Assembly (NCBI GenBank): GCA_030426385.1 | Contig: JAUHYI010000018.1 | Location: forward strand, 1 to 60,540 | Reading direction: 5' to 3' | DNA length: 60,540 nucleotides | DNA from: Phycisphaerae bacterium | GTDB taxonomy: Bacteria > Planctomycetota > Phycisphaerae > Phycisphaerales > Phycisphaeraceae | In this document: one piece after another, positions 20,109 to 27,785 of the stretch | Numbering within the stretch: the stretch's first letter is position 1 | Layout of the letters: each line of letters begins with the position of its first letter | Position numbers and translations under genes: made by a program | Notes under the pieces: model-generated | The model's input: only the letters and a program-made list of their open reading frames with translations | Databases searched by the model: none | Told to the model about the DNA's origin: nothing

Positions 20109-20348
20109 ATGTTGATATTGTCCACATCGTCATTGGCTGTGGCCATTCAAAGCGACATGCCTTGCGGCGAACTTGGTGGCCATATCACGCATGGTTTTCC
20201 CTGCGGCATTGTGCGTGGTGGCCACTCCATCGTCGACGGCGTGATTGAAATCACCGATCAACCGGGATTCGGCGTCGAATTGGATCGCAACCGACTACAA
20301 CAGTATGTGACGTCAACCACAGTGGTGGATACAACGAACAACATGTAA
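20109..20348 (+). pseudogene. C-terminal remnant of an enolase-superfamily (mandelate-racemase-type) dehydratase
   Basis: A 79-codon open frame whose second half reads DGVIEITDQPGFGVELDRNR, the typical C-terminal strand and turn of mandelate racemase/muconate lactonizing-type enzymes (VxDGxxxVPDxPGLGVELDxxxL). An in-frame TAG lies at 20100-20102, and none of the catalytic barrel (Asp/Glu/Glu ligands, general bases) is present upstream. The fragment therefore cannot be a working enzyme. It lies in a zone with other remnants. The intact dehydratase at 49369-50559 belongs to the same superfamily, but this fragment is not an obvious recent copy of it. Confidence 0.55.
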
Positions 20349-20544
20349 ACTCACGGCTTGGAACCCATACCTATCCAACGCCGTCGTCCCACAAATCCGA
20401 TGTCATAAATGTCACGTGTATCACCTATGCCACGAATTTTTCCAATAAGTTGAACCACACCGCAATGTGAACGAACGCTATCGCTTCCGACTCCCCTGCC
20501 ATTCCCAACCAAACCTGTAAACGAAAAATTAGGAAACACAACCG

Positions 20545-21579
20545 ATGAGCAACGAATACAAATTTTCAGTAGGCCCATGGAATGTTCACGAAGGCGCCGA
20601 TCCATTCGGCCCTCCCTGCCGCGATTCGATTGACAATATCACCAAATTCAAAGCATTCAAAGCAATTGGATTCGATGGCATCCAGTTTCATGACGATGAC
20701 GTCGTGCCTGAAATTGAAACCAAAAGTTTTACCGAGATCAGCACTCAAGCCAAGGCGCTGAAAAAAATCCTGGACGACCAAGGCCTGGAAGCGGAGTTCG
20801 TAGCACCGCGTCTGTGGGAAGACCCCAAGGGAATTGATGGCGCATTAACAGCCAACGATCCTGCAATCCGCCAATGGGGTATCGAACGCACCAAGCGTGC
20901 CGTCGATATCGGCCAAATCATGGGTTGCAACATGCTGGTCCTCTGGCTGGCACGCGAAGGCACCTACATCCGCGAAGCCAAGAACCCCATCAATTCCTAT
21001 CAACTTCTGGTGGACGCGCTCAACGAAGTGTTGCAAAGCAATTCGGAAGTTCGCATTGTCATCGAGCCCAAGCCCAACGAACCAGTCGATCTGGCTTACC
21101 TGCCCACCATTGGCCATGCGCTGGCGATGGCCCATCAAACCTGCGATCCAACACGCGTGGGTGGACTCATCGAATCAGCACACGCCCTGCTTGCGGGATT
21201 AGACCCGGCGGAGGAAATGGGATTCGCCCTGCAAATGAACAAGCTTTGGGGCGTGCATCTCAATGATCAGAACGGCCTCAAATATGATCAGGACAAAACC
21301 TTTGGCTCTGTCAATCTTCGTTCAGCGTTCAACCAGGTTCGTGTTCTGGAACTCGGACAATACGCGCAATCCGGGCGATACGTTGGGTTCGATGTGAAGG
21401 CCATGCGCACACAACCCGCAGCGCACGCCATGCGACATTTGGAAAACAGTCGTGATATTTTTCTTCAACTGGTTCAAAAAGTTAGAACCTTTGACCAAGC
21501 ATTGGAAGCTCGTTGCATCAAGGAACGTGATTACGAAATGCTTGAACTGGCCGTGATGCAACATCTGCTGGGCAACTAA
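20545..21579 (+). CDS. xylose-isomerase-like sugar isomerase
   Basis: 344 residues with a TIM-barrel fold of the xylose isomerase/AP-endonuclease-2 superfamily. VGPWNVHEGADPFGPP at the N-terminus, EFVAPRLWEDPK near residues 90-100, VIEPKPNEP near 172 (metal-binding Glu) and WGVHLNDQNGLKYDQDK near 235 (His/Asp/Asp metal site) match the xylose isomerase pattern. It is shorter than classical XylA (about 390-440), so it may act on another aldose. It is cytoplasmic, with no signal peptide. ATG 20545 follows AGGAAA with normal spacing. It stands alone on the plus strand, converging on the minus-strand operon at 22190. Sugar specificity is not predictable from sequence alone. Confidence 0.82.
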   Translation: MSNEYKFSVGPWNVHEGADPFGPPCRDSIDNITKFKAFKAIGFDGIQFHDDDVVPEIETKSFTEISTQAKALKKILDDQGLEAEFVAPRLWEDPKGIDGALTANDPAIRQWGIERTKRAVDIGQIMGCNMLVLWLAREGTYIREAKNPINSYQLLVDALNEVLQSNSEVRIVIEPKPNEPVDLAYLPTIGHALAMAHQTCDPTRVGGLIESAHALLAGLDPAEEMGFALQMNKLWGVHLNDQNGLKYDQDKTFGSVNLRSAFNQVRVLELGQYAQSGRYVGFDVKAMRTQPAAHAMRHLENSRDIFLQLVQKVRTFDQALEARCIKERDYEMLELAVMQHLLGN

Positions 21580-21668
21580 TTATCGATTTCGACTTATTTG
21601 ATTTATGACCAACCTTCGCCACGCAGGTGGCCCCGCTTCTCTCACCGCTATCGTGAAAATTTAGCGAC

Positions 21669-21913
21669 ATGATTAAAACACAGACCGGCTCTTTTCCCAT
21701 TGGTTTTCGTTGCAATTGCAAATGGCAAGCTGATGTGGCAGCCACCATTCCAGGCGATGGCATCGCCCCATAGGCTGACATATTTTCCACGCGGCAACGA
21801 CCCGGTTACTCGGGCGGCGTGAGCATTGAGTTGGAAGACAAGCACTACAACGGCGATGAAGAACGAGAAAAATCAGGATTTATCAACGCCGCGATTTCCT
21901 CGTCAAAGCGTAG
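21669..21913 (+). pseudogene. internally deleted sugar-phosphate isomerase/epimerase remnant
   Basis: The N-terminal piece (34 codons from ATG 21669: MIKTQTGSFPIGFR, stop TAG at 21771) matches the opening of xylose-isomerase-like TIM-barrel proteins, which often begin with TGxFPIGFRRGW. About 30 bases after the stop another frame reads RPGYSGGVSIELEDKHYNGD and continues towards NAA, close to the C-terminal GYxGxVSIELED block of the same family. One more base shift then gives DFLVKA and a stop at 21911. The middle of the barrel, about 200 residues, is absent. N- and C-terminal ends joined with frame changes indicate a deleted, non-functional gene. Confidence 0.6.
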
Positions 21914-21999
21914 AACCTTCTCACAAAAAACGATCGACCTCTTCGGTATAAATTCGAATTCGCTATCGCATGCAAAATAAAATCTATTGATCACCTCAA
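21914..21999. other. short AT-rich spacer before the palindromic element
   Basis: No gene or clear signal is visible here. It separates the isomerase remnant from the repeat element at 22000-22165. Confidence 0.3.
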
Positions 22000-22165
22000 G
22001 ACTAATACCAATCCCGCAAAATACTCGCGCGTGAATTTGATTTTGATAGTTAGCTAGTTAGCCGCCGCCTTTATGGCGGCGCGATGGCTTGGGTTTGACG
22101 TACATTTCGCGCCGCCATAAAGGCGGCGGCTAACGCGTGATCTTTTAACGAGATTGGTCTTAATC
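22000..22165 (+). repeat. MITE-like palindromic repeat, copy 1
   Basis: A 166-base element without coding capacity. Its centre is a perfect 28-base inverted repeat (22057-22084 and 22107-22134) separated by 22 bases; each arm itself folds (GCCGCC-tttat-GGCGGC), so it could form a cruciform or a branched RNA. The outer 21 bases at each end (22000-22020 and 22145-22165) are imperfect inverted repeats, about 16 of 21 matching. A diverged copy in opposite orientation lies at 57489-57633, where the 20 bases GCGATGGCTTGGGTTTGACG (22081-22100) match at 18 positions. No target-site duplication is obvious and no transposase is in the window. Confidence 0.7.
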
Positions 22166-22189
22166 GCACACGCAAATTCGACAGCCATT

Positions 22190-24016
22190 TCAGGCGATCA
22201 CTGGGTCGAGAAGTCCCTTGATATCCTGGATCTTTTGCTCAATCATTTTCGGATTATAGAAATAAGCATGGCATTCCTGATGATAACCCAAGCGGGCATC
22301 CTTCACGCATAGCTCGCGGGCCTGGCAAGCCAAGTCGTATTCGCTGACCAGTATCGCTCGGCCTTGCTCATCCAATGGAATATCACAGGGAGGCTTGATA
22401 CCCATGTCACGCATGCGGTTCTGTTTCCATGCATGAAAGCGATAAATATTGGCTGCGCTTTCCAGCTGTATGCCGATCATTTGAGCACAACTCAGTTCTT
22501 CCGCGCGATGGCGAAGTTGCGTGGGGTTACCATCCACTGATGCAAACGATTTTTTCAAAGGTGCCAGACCTTCACGCCAATGCGCAGCGACCGCACCTAG
22601 CGATTCAGCGATGTCGTCAATAGTCGTACCGGTGGCCAGACTATCTTCCAATCGATCGCCCCATTCGTGTGCGAGCCACGAACCGCCCAGTGGCTTGGCT
22701 TCGTAACGAAGTCGAAACGAATAGGCCGGTGCTTCGTTCACCGGCGACCAATAAAGAAACACCGTTGAAAACGGATAATGCTCGAAAGCCTTGCCGAATT
22801 TTTCCCATGCTTGACGGATTGACGTGGCATCATCGATGCCGAGATAACGTTGAGCCAACGCGCTCGCAAATTCGTCGAAGTCTTCATACTTATCCGGATC
22901 AGCAACGAATAGTGCCACCGCCGCAGTGTTGAGCGTTAACGAACAACCAAAATTCCATGTCCCCATAATGCCCGCCACATTATGCCGACGCAGTTCCACA
23001 AATTTTGCGTGTACCTGTTGAATCAAAGGCAGGTTCGGCACCGTAGCGATCTCATGCGTCGTTCCCAGTTGCACCTTGGCATGAACAGGTAATTCGCACC
23101 GCTCGGCCACTTGTCTCGATTGGCAAAATCGTTCGCCCGGCCCCACCACGCTCAGCGAATACTCATCCACGTCCAATGTCTTGCCATGACGTGTGACTCG
23201 TGTGCCTCGCTCTAAATCCAGAAGAAGCTCAACACCCTTCGGCAAATTTTCAATGACTTCGGTTTGCGGATCGGGATACCACATTGACCATGACCAATTC
23301 CAACACAACACACGCGGCTGGTAACCAACAGACGAACACTGCACCGCAGCGTCATGCCAGACCGTCGTCAACTCACCCACAATCTCCGCGGGCGATCGAT
23401 CACGGCACCGCGGACAATGAACCATCGTGGATGCGGGCTGTTCCACGCCATCGTTGAGCGTGTACTTGGCGTAATGAGACCAACAATGCGTGTGATATTC
23501 GCTGGCAGTTATCAGGATAACACCGCCCAGGCCGACTGCACCGCTCAACAATTCTGCCACAGCTTCGCGTAAGTATTGTTGAACAAGAGGCGTTGTCGTA
23601 CACAGTGAATCAACATCGTGATCAGCACCGAAATCACGATGACGTTGTCCGGCCAATGCTGGATATTTTTGCCAGAATGATTCATCGACCGAGACCGCCA
23701 ACGGTTCGTTAAAAAACAAAAACACCTGCACGCCATGCTTTTGTCCGCGTGCAATCGTTTCACGCAAACTCTGCATTCTTGCGCGAGCGTCATCACGATT
23801 CAGTTCAGGCAAAACATTTGACTGGGTCAGATCGCGCAGCTTGCCTCGCAACCACACCGCATTGAAACCAGCCTCAGCAATCTCTGCGAACACTGCCTCG
23901 GTATACACACGCGAGGCATCACGAATTTCATCGCCACTAAAATCGCTGTCCGCACATCGCCAGATTCGCAGACCGTTCGCATCACACCACACGCGTTTCT
24001 CACTCGACACACTCAT
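22190..24016 (-). CDS. predicted TIM-barrel glycoside hydrolase, family unassigned
   Basis: 608 residues, no signal peptide. The first part looks like a (beta/alpha)8 hydrolase of the GH20/alpha-glucuronidase-like kind: FAEIAEAGFNAVWLRGKLRD near residues 40-60, GQKHGVQVFLFFNEPL near 95, a strand GGVILITASEYHTHCW near 165 and GIMGTWNFGCS near 355. The pair in ASEYH may be catalytic. CPRCRDRSP near 200 suggests a small zinc-binding turn (HCPRC), as seen in some GH115/DUF4838-type proteins. The C-terminal third is helical. The ATG overlaps the stop of the ASRT-family gene as ATGA. Last gene of the lacI-led operon, probably a cytoplasmic hydrolase on an imported glycoside. Confidence 0.55.
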   Translation of the reverse strand: MSVSSEKRVWCDANGLRIWRCADSDFSGDEIRDASRVYTEAVFAEIAEAGFNAVWLRGKLRDLTQSNVLPELNRDDARARMQSLRETIARGQKHGVQVFLFFNEPLAVSVDESFWQKYPALAGQRHRDFGADHDVDSLCTTTPLVQQYLREAVAELLSGAVGLGGVILITASEYHTHCWSHYAKYTLNDGVEQPASTMVHCPRCRDRSPAEIVGELTTVWHDAAVQCSSVGYQPRVLCWNWSWSMWYPDPQTEVIENLPKGVELLLDLERGTRVTRHGKTLDVDEYSLSVVGPGERFCQSRQVAERCELPVHAKVQLGTTHEIATVPNLPLIQQVHAKFVELRRHNVAGIMGTWNFGCSLTLNTAAVALFVADPDKYEDFDEFASALAQRYLGIDDATSIRQAWEKFGKAFEHYPFSTVFLYWSPVNEAPAYSFRLRYEAKPLGGSWLAHEWGDRLEDSLATGTTIDDIAESLGAVAAHWREGLAPLKKSFASVDGNPTQLRHRAEELSCAQMIGIQLESAANIYRFHAWKQNRMRDMGIKPPCDIPLDEQGRAILVSEYDLACQARELCVKDARLGYHQECHAYFYNPKMIEQKIQDIKGLLDPVIA

Positions 24017-24366
24017 GCGCTATGTCCCATCACGGTGTAATATGCCAGGTTGGCTTGCTGCACATCCATGCGACCAATCTGGCAGATGACCGGCGTGGTG
24101 GATTCGATCTTGAGCGCGTACTGCCCGAAAGGAACACGGTAGCCATCGATCGGCTCGTCCATACGGATACATCGCACGCGCTGAGCTGCCACTTTTTGCG
24201 GCTTCAGACAATCCGGCGAACGGTCAACATGATAGACCGTGATGGTCACATCCGCATCGGCTTCATTGGGATTCAAAATCACCAACGACTCATGACCATG
24301 CGGCTCCGTATTGCCCGCATCAGGCAAATCACCATCAGGAAAAAACCAGACTTTGCTACCGTACAT
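24013..24366 (-). CDS. sensory rhodopsin transducer (ASRT) family small-molecule-binding protein
   Basis: 117 residues, one complete domain of the family first seen as the Anabaena sensory rhodopsin transducer. Matching features are the N-terminal KVWFFPDGDLP, SLVILNPNEADADVTITVYH at about 27-46 (family: ILN..DEDAHVEITIYYSD), VAAQRVRCIRM, and the C-terminal PVICQIGRMDVQQANLAYYT (family: PIVVQHTRLDSRQAENAL). The domain is a beta-sandwich that resembles carbohydrate-binding modules. No rhodopsin gene is nearby; the operon context instead suggests sugar binding. The ATG follows CAGGGATA, and the stop overlaps the next gene's start. It is probably a cytoplasmic multimer. Confidence 0.85.
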   Translation of the reverse strand: MYGSKVWFFPDGDLPDAGNTEPHGHESLVILNPNEADADVTITVYHVDRSPDCLKPQKVAAQRVRCIRMDEPIDGYRVPFGQYALKIESTTPVICQIGRMDVQQANLAYYTVMGHSA

Positions 24367-24381
24367 AAAATATCCCTGTAA

Positions 24382-25119
24382 TTAACGAAGCACGTTTCGC
24401 ATTCTTTCGAGCACCAAATCAACTGCGCGCTGGCCATGCTCAACGCTGGCATGTTGCGCAGATTCCAGATACCACTTTTCCGTGGACAATTTCGTCATAT
24501 CAACACCCGACGGATCAAGCGCCATCAACAGACTGGTTTCACCAATACCCGCATGATCAAAATCATATTGCTCGATGATCGACTGATCCATCATGGGATG
24601 AACCTGAATCCAATTAAACGGATTGTCACCATCAGCATGCTGTTGGTAATAGTCCGCCATTTTGTTGTCGCCCCACCAACCTTCGCCACGCTCGGCCAAC
24701 AGATGATCGAATAGCGCTCGACGTCCCGCCAACTTGAACGATAGATCGGTCGGCATGCCATCGAGAAAATTTTCGCTCTGATGATGGATCACCGCATGAA
24801 TATTGCGAAACCCAATTCGCAGCAGACTCCGGAACAGATGCAAAGCAAATGGGGCCAAAGCATCGGTATCAACTTGCACCGTCCCGTTACCTTCGGGTGG
24901 TTCGACCGTATAGCTTCCCGCACCGTAATAAAACGGCGGCAGGACAACCATATCCATTTCTGATTCCAATTGCTCCAACACGCGCACCACCACCAAGGTA
25001 TCCAACCCGACAGCCAGATGTTCACCGTGATATTCCAAAACACCCAGCGGTAGTACCACCGGCCATTTTTGATCGATCGCCGTTCGAATCTGGTGTGGCA
25101 ACATCATTTCGTAACGCAT
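24382..25119 (-). CDS. creatininase-family amidohydrolase-like protein
   Basis: 245 residues. LPLGVLEYHGEHLAVGLDT near residues 24-42 is the family's PxGxxExHGxHLPxxTD metal site, and DHAGIGETSLLMAL near 190 contains the conserved Glu. The usual NGHGGN motif is replaced by VIHHQSEN near residue 116, so the middle metal ligand region is altered. Family members cleave cyclic or sugar-linked amides (creatinine, formamide intermediates, mycofactocin precursors); the substrate here is unknown. ATG 25119 has AAAGG 6 bases upstream. It lies between a creatinase-like M24 protein and the ASRT-family gene, 16 bases from the latter. Confidence 0.85.
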   Translation of the reverse strand: MRYEMMLPHQIRTAIDQKWPVVLPLGVLEYHGEHLAVGLDTLVVVRVLEQLESEMDMVVLPPFYYGAGSYTVEPPEGNGTVQVDTDALAPFALHLFRSLLRIGFRNIHAVIHHQSENFLDGMPTDLSFKLAGRRALFDHLLAERGEGWWGDNKMADYYQQHADGDNPFNWIQVHPMMDQSIIEQYDFDHAGIGETSLLMALDPSGVDMTKLSTEKWYLESAQHASVEHGQRAVDLVLERMRNVLR

Positions 25120-25194
25120 CGTGTGCCTTTCGTCTAACCAATTGTTGTGAGTCGCGCTGCCTCGTGTTCAACCTTTAATGCAAGGCATACCGCA

Positions 25195-26379
25195 TTAATC
25201 CAGTTCGATCACGCGGCGAAATTGACCGCCGAAAAGGTTGAACCCATCTTCTGCCACGCACCCTGCGTTTTCCCATCGCAAGCCGAACGAGTCGCCATAA
25301 AGAAACGTATCCACTTGAAACGTCATGTTCGATTGCAGGGGATAGCTTGACGTTTCTTCCATCCAGGGCTGTTCAACCTCGATCATACCCAGCCCGTGGC
25401 ATGGCCCGTAAAGAAAGTTCTTTTCGTAACCGCGATCCTTGAATAGCTTTCGATATTGATTGGCCACGTCGGACGCCACAACGCCAGCCTTCATCCAATC
25501 GATGGTCTGATGATGCGCTTCGAGACCAAAGTCGACCAGGTCGCGTTGTTCCGCAGACATCTTGCCCAGACAAATCGGCAACCCTACGCTCGGCGAATAA
25601 CCGGATACCCGCGCGCCAATGTTTAGCTGAATCAGTTCACCTTTTTGCAACGGTCTTGGTGTCGGCCGTGATATCGCATGCGTGGTGCTGCGTCCCGAAA
25701 GGATGTACGTGGGATGCGCTTCGTACTCCGCACCGTTGGCATACATCGCCTGTTGCGCGATGCCCACGACTTGCTGCTCAGTCATACCCGGGCGAATTTG
25801 ATCAAGGACCTGCTGCACCGCCAACTCACTGATCTCCACCGCCTTTTTCAAACACGCCTGCTCTGCGGGTGATTTTATCGCCCGCAGCTCAACCATGAGA
25901 TCATCCGCTCTTTCGATCTGCGCGTTCGGAAATGCCTGCCGCAAACCGTCGAGCACTGGCGCCGTGGTCACCAAATAGCCTGCGATGCCGATGCGTATTG
26001 GCGCCGACACGCCGATATCTTTGAACACCGTTTTAAAATCAGAAACTGCCACGCCCGGATAAGCTGGGTCAGCCGATTCGCGATACTCAACCATCTTGTG
26101 AATCTTGGCAATTTTACTGCGATCCGCCGCATAAGTCTCACTTTCAGGCCCGATCATTAGCGCCGCATCCGTCGCGGAAATGGCTACACCAGCGATCTCA
26201 AACAACGTCCAGTAGTTCGAGAAATACCGCACGTTGGCAAAATCCGCCTCGGTACTGTTGACCAGTAACACGTCATAATTTCGTTGGCGAACTTTCTCTT
26301 GAGCCAGCGCCAAACGCGACGCGAATTCTTCATCGCTAATCGTCGGGATTGTGCCAATTTCTTGCGGGATCGATGTCAT
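25195..26379 (-). CDS. M24 family creatinase/prolidase-like protein with degenerate metal site
   Basis: 394 residues, creatinase-like two-domain architecture: an N-terminal domain (about 1-150, NVRYFSNYW) and a pita-bread domain. In active M24 metallopeptidases five ligands are Asp, Asp, His, Glu, Glu. Here the first two fall in IQLNIGARVSGYSPSVG, with Asn and Ser in place of Asp. The His is kept in PCHGLGM, the first Glu is Asp in MTFQVDTFLYGD, and the last Glu is kept in RWENAG. Creatinase itself is a metal-free member, so a hydrolase without metals is more likely than a peptidase. The gene overlaps the lacI stop as ATGA and is followed by a creatininase-like gene. Confidence 0.85.
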   Translation of the reverse strand: MTSIPQEIGTIPTISDEEFASRLALAQEKVRQRNYDVLLVNSTEADFANVRYFSNYWTLFEIAGVAISATDAALMIGPESETYAADRSKIAKIHKMVEYRESADPAYPGVAVSDFKTVFKDIGVSAPIRIGIAGYLVTTAPVLDGLRQAFPNAQIERADDLMVELRAIKSPAEQACLKKAVEISELAVQQVLDQIRPGMTEQQVVGIAQQAMYANGAEYEAHPTYILSGRSTTHAISRPTPRPLQKGELIQLNIGARVSGYSPSVGLPICLGKMSAEQRDLVDFGLEAHHQTIDWMKAGVVASDVANQYRKLFKDRGYEKNFLYGPCHGLGMIEVEQPWMEETSSYPLQSNMTFQVDTFLYGDSFGLRWENAGCVAEDGFNLFGGQFRRVIELD

Positions 26380-27452
26380 CTTGAGGTTTCCTTGTTTCCA
26401 ATACTTCCAAAATTATCCAGGTGATCTGTATTTCCGTTGGGCAAACGTAACGACCGCCGCACGATCAACTGCGACGGCAACAAACAGTCTTCTGTTCTTG
26501 GATGACCTGACATCGCATCCAATAAATACGAGACCGCCTTGGCTGCAATTGATTCGATCGGCTGCGACACCACTGTCAAAGGCGGATCCAACAATTGCGC
26601 CGCTCGAAAATCATCAACCCCCGCTAATCCGATTTCATCGGGCACACGTCGCCCCGCATCGCGAAGCGCTTCCATCGCCGTCACCGTGCAATCGTTGGTC
26701 AACCCCACCACCACGTCAAGGTTTGGCGACTGCGACAATCGTTGCGATAACGCGCGGCGATCGGCCTCGCCTGTACGCAATGAAACCGCATGCTTCCACA
26801 CGACACGCCCACGTTTACCCAATCCAATCTCGAGCCCTCTCAACCGCCACTTCAACGTGGGGTCATCTTTAGACTGAGGCAACACCACCCCGATGGTTTG
26901 ATAGCCCAACTCGCGTAAATACTCGCCGAGCTGTCGTGCCGCATTGTGATTATCAATCCCCACGTAAGGCCAACTCACACCGGACAACGGCCGATCCACC
27001 AACACCACTGGCGTACCCGATGACACCGCGTGAGCAATCCCCTTGTTTCCTGCGGGCGAGATGATAATCCCGTCCACGCCTTGATGAATCATGTCGTCAA
27101 GGTGTCGGCACTGTGTCGCAAGATCCTCAGATGTCGAGGCGATCATGAGCCGATAGTTATGTGATCGCAAGCCCACTTCGATAGCGGCCGCGAGCTGTCC
27201 AAAAAAACTATTGCTGATATCCGCCACGATCAACCCTGCCAACATGGTCCGACCGGTCCGTAACGCCCGGGCCGTGCTGGACGGACGATAGTTCAAAGAC
27301 TTCGCGGCTTTCTGTACCGCATCGATCGTCTCCGGCGCGTAGTGATGCTGATCGAATGATCGATTGAGAATCCGTGACACTGTGGACCGATCCACACCGG
27401 CCAACCGCGCCACATCACTCGCTGTCACTGACTGGGCAGACTTCATACACAC
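26376..27452 (-). CDS. LacI-family transcriptional regulator
   Basis: About 358 residues. Helix-turn-helix VTASDVARLAGVDRSTVSRI near the N-terminus, hinge helix YRPSSTARALRTG near residue 60, and a sugar-binding sensor with ADISNSFFGQLAAAIEVGLR, DGIIISPAGN and GLAGVDDFRAAQLLDPPLT. I favour the GTG at 27452: AAGGA lies 7 bases upstream; ATG 27446 is the alternative, and the open frame starts at TTG 27482. The stop overlaps the M24 gene start, so regulator and enzyme genes form one transcript. It likely represses its own operon and senses a product of it. A core AACGCGTT at 27495-27502 is a candidate operator. Confidence 0.92.
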   Translation of the reverse strand: MCMKSAQSVTASDVARLAGVDRSTVSRILNRSFDQHHYAPETIDAVQKAAKSLNYRPSSTARALRTGRTMLAGLIVADISNSFFGQLAAAIEVGLRSHNYRLMIASTSEDLATQCRHLDDMIHQGVDGIIISPAGNKGIAHAVSSGTPVVLVDRPLSGVSWPYVGIDNHNAARQLGEYLRELGYQTIGVVLPQSKDDPTLKWRLRGLEIGLGKRGRVVWKHAVSLRTGEADRRALSQRLSQSPNLDVVVGLTNDCTVTAMEALRDAGRRVPDEIGLAGVDDFRAAQLLDPPLTVVSQPIESIAAKAVSYLLDAMSGHPRTEDCLLPSQLIVRRSLRLPNGNTDHLDNFGSIGNKETSR

Positions 27453-27494
27453 GATTGTATCCTTGGTTTTTAGCAAACGCAAGCGTCACGAAAA

Positions 27495-27502
27495 AACGCG
27501 TT
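27495..27502. promoter_or_regulatory. candidate LacI-type operator core AACGCGTT
   Basis: A perfect 8-base palindrome with a central CG, as in LacI-family operators, lies about 43 bases upstream of the regulator start within AAAAAACGCGTTATCG. The position suits autoregulation. Short palindromes arise by chance, so this is only a candidate. Confidence 0.3.
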
Positions 27503-27537
27503 ATCGCCTCACAACAACCACTTCATACCCCTCCCGC

Positions 27538-27557
27538 TAAAACCCCACGCGGTTTTA
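27538..27557. repeat. 7-base inverted repeat TAAAACC/GGTTTTA
   Basis: The perfect arms are separated by 6 bases. There is no long T-run on either side in the right place for a good terminator. It could be a second protein-binding site for the lacI operon or a weak transcript end. Confidence 0.3.
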
Positions 27558-27785
27558 AATTTTCCCTTTACGCAAACTCCCGGTATTCACCGAGAGCGAA
27601 CGGGAATCTAAACGCGAGTAATTATCGCCATTCGTGCCATTCCCCAATTCATCCCGCCCTGCATTGTCAGACCTTATCCCTGCTTCCCATCTCGGTTTCT
27701 CACAACGCGCACAGACACCACGACTGCGACGGATCAAACAGGACACGGGTTGGGTTGCACAACTTTGCTTTATGTGACGATCCTG
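27558..27785. other. intergenic, no gene seen
   Basis: With 27453-27557 this makes a gap of about 330 bases between the lacI operon and the orphan gene. The short open frames here show no protein-like content. It presumably contains the lacI operon promoter. Confidence 0.3.

Noticed and set aside
22057..22134. Integron attC site or CRISPR repeat
   Set aside because: There is a single large symmetric palindrome with nested hairpins, no integrase, no spaced repeats and no attC-type core sites.
24013..24366. Light-signalling transducer
   Set aside because: The protein belongs to the rhodopsin transducer family, but no rhodopsin or chemotaxis gene is in the window.
25195..26379. Active Xaa-Pro aminopeptidase
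   Set aside because: At least two of five M24 metal ligands are replaced, so a metal-dependent peptidase is unlikely.
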